Shown in pieces: positions 59,746-64,000 of a stretch of DNA of 64,000 nt. The DNA lies in the NCBI GenBank assembly GCA_902491055.1, contig CABUGI010000003.1, positions 1 to 64,000 of the forward strand, read 5' to 3'. The stretch comes from an uncultured Collinsella sp. (lineage in GTDB: Bacteria > Actinomycetota > Coriobacteriia > Coriobacteriales > Coriobacteriaceae). Below the pieces are notes generated by a model that worked only from the letters and a program-made list of their open reading frames with translations, was not told the DNA's origin and did not search any database. The position numbers and the translations under genes are program-made. Each line of letters opens with the position of its first letter. Within the stretch, counting starts at the first letter, position 1.

Positions 59746-60618
59746 ATGTTCGATATGGTTTCACGCCGCGGTTTTGTCTCGCTTTCTGCTGCCGCTGCCG
59801 CCGGCCTTGGCCTTGCCGGCTGCTCGGGCAACAAGACGTCCGAGCCGGCCGGATCCGATGCCGGTTCTGCTAAGGCATCTTCCAAGAAGGTCGTCGAGCT
59901 GCAGGTCTTTGCTGCCAACTCGCTCGAGAAGGCTCTGCCCGAGGTTCAGGAGCTCTACACCGACCAGACCGGTACCACGTTTGCCGACACGCAGTTTAAG
60001 GCGTCTGGCGACCTTGTCGAGCAAATGCGCGCCGGTGCCGCCGTCGACGTGCTTGTCACGGCCTCCAAGGGCACCATGGATGACGCCGAGGCCGCCGAGC
60101 TCGTCGACGCCGACACGCGTGAGGACATGTTCGTCAACGACCTCGTGATCATTCGCGCCGAGGGCTCCGATACTAAGGTCGAGGCCATCGCCGACGTCGC
60201 GAATCTGGACGGTAAGATTGCCATCGGCGACGCCAAGACCGTCCCCGCCGGCAAGTACGCCAACCAGGCGCTGGCTTCCGTGGGCCTCTATACCGGTACC
60301 GAGGGCGACGACGGCGAGTGCGCGCCCGAGCTCGCCGACAAGGTAGCCCTGGCCGACAAGGTCGGCACCGCTGCGTCTTACGTCTCTACAGGCGACTGCG
60401 TGGCGGGTTTTGTCTACAGCTCCGACATCTTCCGCTACGACGGCATCGAGGAGGCCTTTGTGTGCCCCGAGGACTCGCACAAGCCCATCGTGTATCCCGG
60501 TGCCGTCGCCGAGAGCTCCGAGCACGCCGACGAGGCCAAGGCGTTCATCGACTTCTGCCTGACCAACAAGAAGGCCCAGAAGATTTGGGCCAAGTACGGC
60601 TTTGAGCTTTCCGAGTAG
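59746..60618 (+). CDS. modA: ModA, molybdate-binding lipoprotein
   Basis: The substrate-binding protein of the molybdate ABC importer. The 290-residue precursor has a twin-arginine motif SRRGFVS and the lipobox LAGC (Cys at 26), so it is exported by Tat and lipidated, or by Sec if the Arg pair is not used. The mature part has ELQVFAANSLEKAL, the ligand-binding ANSL block, the hinge FKASGDLVEQMRAGAAVDVL, and ends VYPGAVAES. GAAAGGG precedes ATG 59746. Tungstate could be the actual ligand. Confidence 0.9.
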   Translation: MFDMVSRRGFVSLSAAAAAGLGLAGCSGNKTSEPAGSDAGSAKASSKKVVELQVFAANSLEKALPEVQELYTDQTGTTFADTQFKASGDLVEQMRAGAAVDVLVTASKGTMDDAEAAELVDADTREDMFVNDLVIIRAEGSDTKVEAIADVANLDGKIAIGDAKTVPAGKYANQALASVGLYTGTEGDDGECAPELADKVALADKVGTAASYVSTGDCVAGFVYSSDIFRYDGIEEAFVCPEDSHKPIVYPGAVAESSEHADEAKAFIDFCLTNKKAQKIWAKYGFELSE

Positions 60619-60686
60619 TGCGGCTTGGCGCGATAATTCCATCGTTTTGTGTTTCACTCCGTCCTTGTATTCGCTTGGAGCTTTTC

Positions 60687-62129
60687 GTGCTTAATAGATT
60701 CCGCATGCTTGCCGCTTGTGCTTTGACCTTCGCGCTTTGCTGGGTGCCGGGATTTGCGTTTGCCGGGGACGCCGAGGACGGGGCCCAGGTTGCTGCGACC
60801 GCTCATGGGCTTTCCTATGGAATCGAGGGTTTTGAGCGGTTGGCGAAGGGGACCGCTCGTGCCATGGAGGGCCAGCCTGAGGGCTACCGGTTTCCCGTTG
60901 ACGAGGATGTGGACCTTGTAGTGGCGCCTGCTGCCGATCGCGTTGTGGCGTGGATATCGCCCAAGGCGGTCGAGAAGTATGGATTGGATCCGCAGGACAA
61001 CGAGTGCGTATCGGGTCTCAAGGCCCTCGTCTGTGACCTCGACAGCGCAAACTGCATGGGAGGTGCGCGGCTGGGGGACGTGGATCTTCCTTGGTATGTC
61101 ACGGCGGAAACAACGTTTGATGCCGGCGGGTATACCTATGGCTTTGATGAGCGTGGTGCGGATGGGGACCGCTATGTGGTGATTGCATCAGCCTCGGGTG
61201 ATGCCAAGGGCGGCGCGCGTTGGCTTGATAGCGCTCAAATGGTAGAGGCGTCGTCTGTCATATTGCGGGATGAGCAGGGGCCCTTGACCTCTCTGGTCTC
61301 CTTTTTGGGCGACATCGACTATCGCCCGTTTTGGGTGTCCATTAAAACGAGCGGCCTTGCCCTGGTGATCTCCCTTGCGCTGGGCCTGTTCGCCGCGTGG
61401 AAGACTATGGGTACCTCGAGTCGCATCAAGGGCCTGCTCGACTCGGTCTTTACCATCCCCATGGTGTTGCCGCCCACGGTCTGCGGCTTTTTGCTGCTTA
61501 TGCTGTTTGGTCGCTCGACCGGGGTGGGCCAGTGGCTGATTGCGCACGGCGTCTCGATTGTCTTTACGTGGCCGGCGGCGGTGATCTCTGCCGTGGTGGT
61601 ATCGTTCCCCCTGGTCTACCGTACGGCGCTCGGCGCCTTTGAGAGCCTCGACACGCAGATGCTTGACGCCGCGCGAACCCTGGGATGGTCCGAGCGTCGC
61701 ATCTTTGCCAAGCTTATGATGCCGCTTGGGTGGCCTTCTATTGCCGCTGGTACGGTCCTCGCCTTTGCCCGCGCGATGGGAGAGTTTGGCTGCACGCTGT
61801 TCTTTGCGGGCAACTACGCCGGCATTACGCAGACCATCCCCATTGCGATTTACTTTGAGTGGATGGGCGGCAACACCTCGGTGGCCCTCTTTTGGGTCGC
61901 CGTCGTGATCGTGTTCAGCTTCCTGGTCATCCTGTTCATCAACATGTACACCGCTCATTCGCAAAAGTATCGCGAGCGGGGCCTTTCCCGTGCGGAGCGC
62001 AAGCGGATCAAAGATCTTGCCGGACAGGGCGATTCGCTCGATCCGGCGGGCGGCGATGCCTTGCGTATCGATCGCGAGGCGCTGGCCGAGCTCATGCGCG
62101 ATGATGCCGCTTTGCAGGGAGGTCGATAG
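60687..62129 (+). CDS. modB: ModB permease with an extra N-terminal extracytoplasmic domain
   Basis: The membrane subunit of the molybdate importer, here fused to an unusual domain. Residues 1-26 form a cleavable-looking signal (ending PGFAFA), residues 27-210 form an outside domain without recognised family, with Cys residues at NECVSG, LVCDLD and ANCMGG, and residues about 214-430 are the usual five-segment permease with the EAA loop TLGWSERRIFAKLMMP and FARAMGEFGCTLF. A typical ModB is about 225 residues; this one has 480. The start GTG 60687 is six bases after GGAG. Confidence 0.85.
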   Translation: MLNRFRMLAACALTFALCWVPGFAFAGDAEDGAQVAATAHGLSYGIEGFERLAKGTARAMEGQPEGYRFPVDEDVDLVVAPAADRVVAWISPKAVEKYGLDPQDNECVSGLKALVCDLDSANCMGGARLGDVDLPWYVTAETTFDAGGYTYGFDERGADGDRYVVIASASGDAKGGARWLDSAQMVEASSVILRDEQGPLTSLVSFLGDIDYRPFWVSIKTSGLALVISLALGLFAAWKTMGTSSRIKGLLDSVFTIPMVLPPTVCGFLLLMLFGRSTGVGQWLIAHGVSIVFTWPAAVISAVVVSFPLVYRTALGAFESLDTQMLDAARTLGWSERRIFAKLMMPLGWPSIAAGTVLAFARAMGEFGCTLFFAGNYAGITQTIPIAIYFEWMGGNTSVALFWVAVVIVFSFLVILFINMYTAHSQKYRERGLSRAERKRIKDLAGQGDSLDPAGGDALRIDREALAELMRDDAALQGGR

Positions 62130-62132
62130 GCC

Positions 62133-63203
62133 ATGTCGCTCGTTCTGGATATCAAAAAGCGCTATCCCGGGTTTATGCTCGACATGCAGCTTGAGGCCGG
62201 CGAGGATCGTGTGGCGCTGCTCGGTGCCTCGGGTTGTGGCAAGAGCTGTACGCTGCGCTGCATCGCCGGCGTGGAGACGCCCGACGAGGGCAAGATCGTC
62301 GTCAACGGCGTGACCTTTTTTGACTCGGCGACGGGCATCAACCTGTCGCCCCAGGAGCGAAAATGCGCCCTGCTGTTCCAAAACTATCAGCTGTTTCCCA
62401 ACATGACGGTGGCCGATAACGTATGCGCCGGTGTAAAGGATGCGGGCGACGCCGCCGCGCGCAAAAAGCTCGCCGAGCGCTATCTGGGCATTTTCGGTCT
62501 GTCCGATTTTGCCGACCGCTATCCCGCGCGACTCTCGGGCGGTCAGCAACAACGTGTGGCGCTTGCCCGCATGGTGGCGGCGCATCCGGGCATTTTTATG
62601 TTCGACGAGCCCATGAGCGCACTCGATTCCTATCTTAAGAGCGCCCTCGAACAGAACATGCTCGACCTGTTCGATGTATGCAACCGCACCGTGCTCTACG
62701 TGAGCCACGACATCGACGAAGCGTGCCGCCTGTGCGGGCGCATCTGCGTGATGCACGACGGGCATGTTGAGGAGATCGGCTCCGTCGAGGACGTGGTCCG
62801 CCGTCCGCAGACGCTGGCGGCACTGCGCCTGACGGGCTGCAAGAACACAAGCCGGGCGCGCAAGATCGGGTCTCAGGAAGTTGAAGCCCTGGACTGGGGC
62901 ATGACCTTTAACGTGGGCCATGAGGTTCCCGATAACGTGACGTACCTCGGTATTCGTGCGAGCTACTTCCATGTTGACAATCGCGCGGAGCGCGGTCGCA
63001 ACAGCTACGATTTGCACGTGGCCCGTGTGAGCGATTCGCGCTTTGAGCGGCTGGTGCTGCTGGACGTGCCGCGTGCTGATGCGCCCACGCGTCTGCAGTG
63101 GAAGGTGAATAAGGTGAGTGTACCCGTGGAAGAGCTGCCGCAGGCGGGTGAGACTCTGCGCATGCATTTTGATGCAAGCAGGATCCATCTCGTTTGCCGA
63201 TAA
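62133..63203 (+). CDS. modC: ModC, molybdate ABC transporter ATPase
   Basis: ATP-hydrolysing subunit of the molybdate importer, 356 residues. Walker A is GASGCGKSCT, the signature is LSGGQQQRVALAR, Walker B is IFMFDEP and the switch His is YVSHDIDEA. A C-terminal MOP/TOBE-like regulatory region follows (about residues 250-356), as in other ModC, which lets the transporter sense molybdate. It starts 3 bases after modB. A strong terminator ends the operon. Confidence 0.93.
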   Translation: MSLVLDIKKRYPGFMLDMQLEAGEDRVALLGASGCGKSCTLRCIAGVETPDEGKIVVNGVTFFDSATGINLSPQERKCALLFQNYQLFPNMTVADNVCAGVKDAGDAAARKKLAERYLGIFGLSDFADRYPARLSGGQQQRVALARMVAAHPGIFMFDEPMSALDSYLKSALEQNMLDLFDVCNRTVLYVSHDIDEACRLCGRICVMHDGHVEEIGSVEDVVRRPQTLAALRLTGCKNTSRARKIGSQEVEALDWGMTFNVGHEVPDNVTYLGIRASYFHVDNRAERGRNSYDLHVARVSDSRFERLVLLDVPRADAPTRLQWKVNKVSVPVEELPQAGETLRMHFDASRIHLVCR

Positions 63204-63215
63204 TGCGGGTGCGAT

Positions 63216-63250
63216 GCGGTCGAGGAGGTAGTCCTCGACCGCTTTGTTTT
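63216..63250 (+). terminator. Terminator after modC
   Basis: GCGGTCGAGGA and TCCTCGACCGC form a perfect 11-bp stem with a 5-base loop, then TTTGTTTT. Confidence 0.88.
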
Positions 63251-63292
63251 CACTTCGCCGTTCGCCGATTTCTACATGACTAAACCTTATCA

Positions 63293-63314
63293 GTCTGATA
63301 ATTAATTATCAGAC
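63293..63314. promoter_or_regulatory. 22-base perfect palindrome, candidate regulator site
   Basis: GTCTGATAATTA and its complement form a perfect 22-base palindrome, and an extra TTATCA lies just to its left (63287-63292). The core TGATAATTAATTATCA resembles Fur-family and other metalloregulator operators. It shares ATTATCA with the modA upstream region. It lies 106 bases before a leader peptide. Confidence 0.6.
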
Positions 63315-63419
63315 AGCGAGATGCTCACATCCCAACGTTGTCGTACGCGTGTCGGCGGTGTTCGTCTTGACGACAACCGTTGATATAGTTACCTTCGACG
63401 AGAAAAGGAGGGCGCGCCG

Positions 63420-63488
63420 ATGCTGCAGAAGACATATTCGCGTCGCGTTGCCGCGCGCGCCCTGTATATGGCTCGGAGCCGCATATGA
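63420..63488 (+). CDS. 22-residue leader peptide upstream of the dehydratase gene
   Basis: ATG 63420 is seven bases after AAGGAGGG, a very strong ribosome binding site. The frame encodes a basic peptide beginning MLQKTYSRRVAAR and ending ARSRI, six Arg in 22 residues. The next gene starts 160 bases later behind a GCACGG/CCGTGC hairpin (63573-63602). A possible -10, TATAGT, is at 63384-63389. A regulatory leader role is inferred from the layout; a small functional protein is the alternative. Confidence 0.55.
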   Translation: MLQKTYSRRVAARALYMARSRI

Positions 63489-63647
63489 GCAGGTATGTTC
63501 ACGGCTCCGGGAGAGACGACGCACAACTAAATAATCGACCGCAAAGCGGGTTCCCCAAAATTCCGGGTTTGAGCACGGCTGGGTTTTCGCCACCCACCGT
63601 GCAGAAATACCGTAGCTATTCATTTTTGGTTCGAGAGGGGAACCGTC

Positions 63648-64000
63648 ATGGCTGAAGAATTCGATTTCCATCCGATGTGGGAGAGCCTCGGCATGAATCT
63701 TGCCGACCACGACATGCTGCTGGGCGCCGTGGGCCAGATGTACGGCGATATGTTCCTGACGCAGAACAATCGCCCCAAGTCTACGTCCTACCTGGATTTT
63801 GTCGCCACCAACATCCACAGCGGCCGTATTAAGGAGATGCTCGACAAGAAGGAGGCCGGCGAGGCCACCAAGATCGTCGGTTCGTTCTGTGTGTACGTGC
63901 CCGAGGAGATCGTGCTTGCCTGCGATGGCATCCCCGTGGGCCTGTGCTCGGGTGCCGACTGGGCGACCGACAAGGTCGAGGAGCATCTGCCGCGCAACAC
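63648..64000 (+). CDS. 2-hydroxyacyl-CoA dehydratase family protein (5' part)
   Basis: The gene runs off the window; 117 codons are present. The sequence has IVGSFCVYVPEEIVLACDGIPVGLCSGADWA, close to the FCs-x-VP-EEI start block of the HgdB/FldB-like family, with Cys residues that bind the 4Fe-4S cluster. Members dehydrate 2-hydroxyacyl-CoAs in amino acid fermentation or are double-cubane proteins that drive low-potential reductions. Which one applies cannot be told from this part. GAGAGGGG precedes ATG 63648. Confidence 0.8.
   Translation, partial: MAEEFDFHPMWESLGMNLADHDMLLGAVGQMYGDMFLTQNNRPKSTSYLDFVATNIHSGRIKEMLDKKEAGEATKIVGSFCVYVPEEIVLACDGIPVGLCSGADWATDKVEEHLPRN

Noticed and set aside
63620..63650. 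tRNA-like GGTTCGAG sequence
   Set aside because: No acceptor or anticodon stems surround it, and GAGAGGGG is the ribosome binding site of the next gene. No tRNA gene was found in the window.

Overview
The window is a GC-rich, gene-dense bacterial chromosome segment. Its best fit is a member of the Coriobacteriia (Actinomycetota), most likely Collinsella or a close relative. The reasons are a division cluster with sepF and divIVA but no ftsA, a class A RNase P RNA, Gram-positive style Shine-Dalgarno sequences, and anaerobe-type genes (L-cysteine desulfidase family, 2-hydroxyacyl-CoA dehydratase family, C_GCAxxG_C_C protein). The genus is an inference; no 16S gene is present.

Layout. Bases 1-15.7 kb hold the division and cell wall (dcw) cluster, all on the plus strand: mraZ, rsmH, an ftsL-like gene, ftsI, murF, mraY, murD, ftsW, murG, murC, murB, ftsQ and ftsZ, closed by a strong terminator. 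murE and ftsA are absent from their usual places. From 15.8 to 21.1 kb, pgeF (peptidoglycan editing) is translationally coupled to a complete phosphate uptake set pstS-C-A-B followed by phoU. Bases 21.2-23.8 kb carry yggS, sepF, yggT (which seems to start with ATC) and divIVA. A minus-strand block (24-26.5 kb) holds a nitroreductase, a DUF47 protein and a Pit phosphate transporter, so two phosphate systems lie within 10 kb.

Bases 26.7-35.7 kb are mixed housekeeping and accessory genes: a small protein with a LexA-like box, a Bax inhibitor-1 family protein, a PARG-like protein with an altered catalytic motif, an SGNH hydrolase, thiD, a TPP-riboswitch-controlled thiC, yaaA and an M18 aminopeptidase. 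polA, a HAD phosphatase, argG and argH (with an arginine-rich leader peptide upstream of argG and a small gene between the two), ndk, rpiB, an L-cysteine desulfidase family gene, rpsA and rnpB follow to 49.5 kb. Bases 49.7-57.6 kb hold yigZ, a C_GCAxxG_C_C protein, metY, an MFS exporter, xpt, a release-factor-like rescue protein, a lipid kinase and a ClC-type anion transporter. The right end is a molybdenum module: moeA and mogA (cofactor synthesis), then modA, modB and modC (molybdate uptake), and finally the start of a 2-hydroxyacyl-CoA dehydratase family gene preceded by its own short leader peptide.

Intergenic DNA is rich in palindromes beyond ordinary terminators. These include a family of at least four hairpins with the shared base AGTTGCGGTG, a three-unit array of alternating 16-base repeats phased every 40 bases, and two large nested inverted repeats beside polA and the nitroreductase gene. 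No insertion sequence, prophage, CRISPR array or tRNA gene was found. The most interesting items are the arginine-rich argG leader, the phased alternating repeat array, the hairpin family, the ModB with an extra extracytoplasmic domain, and the leader and operator signals around the molybdenum and dehydratase genes.
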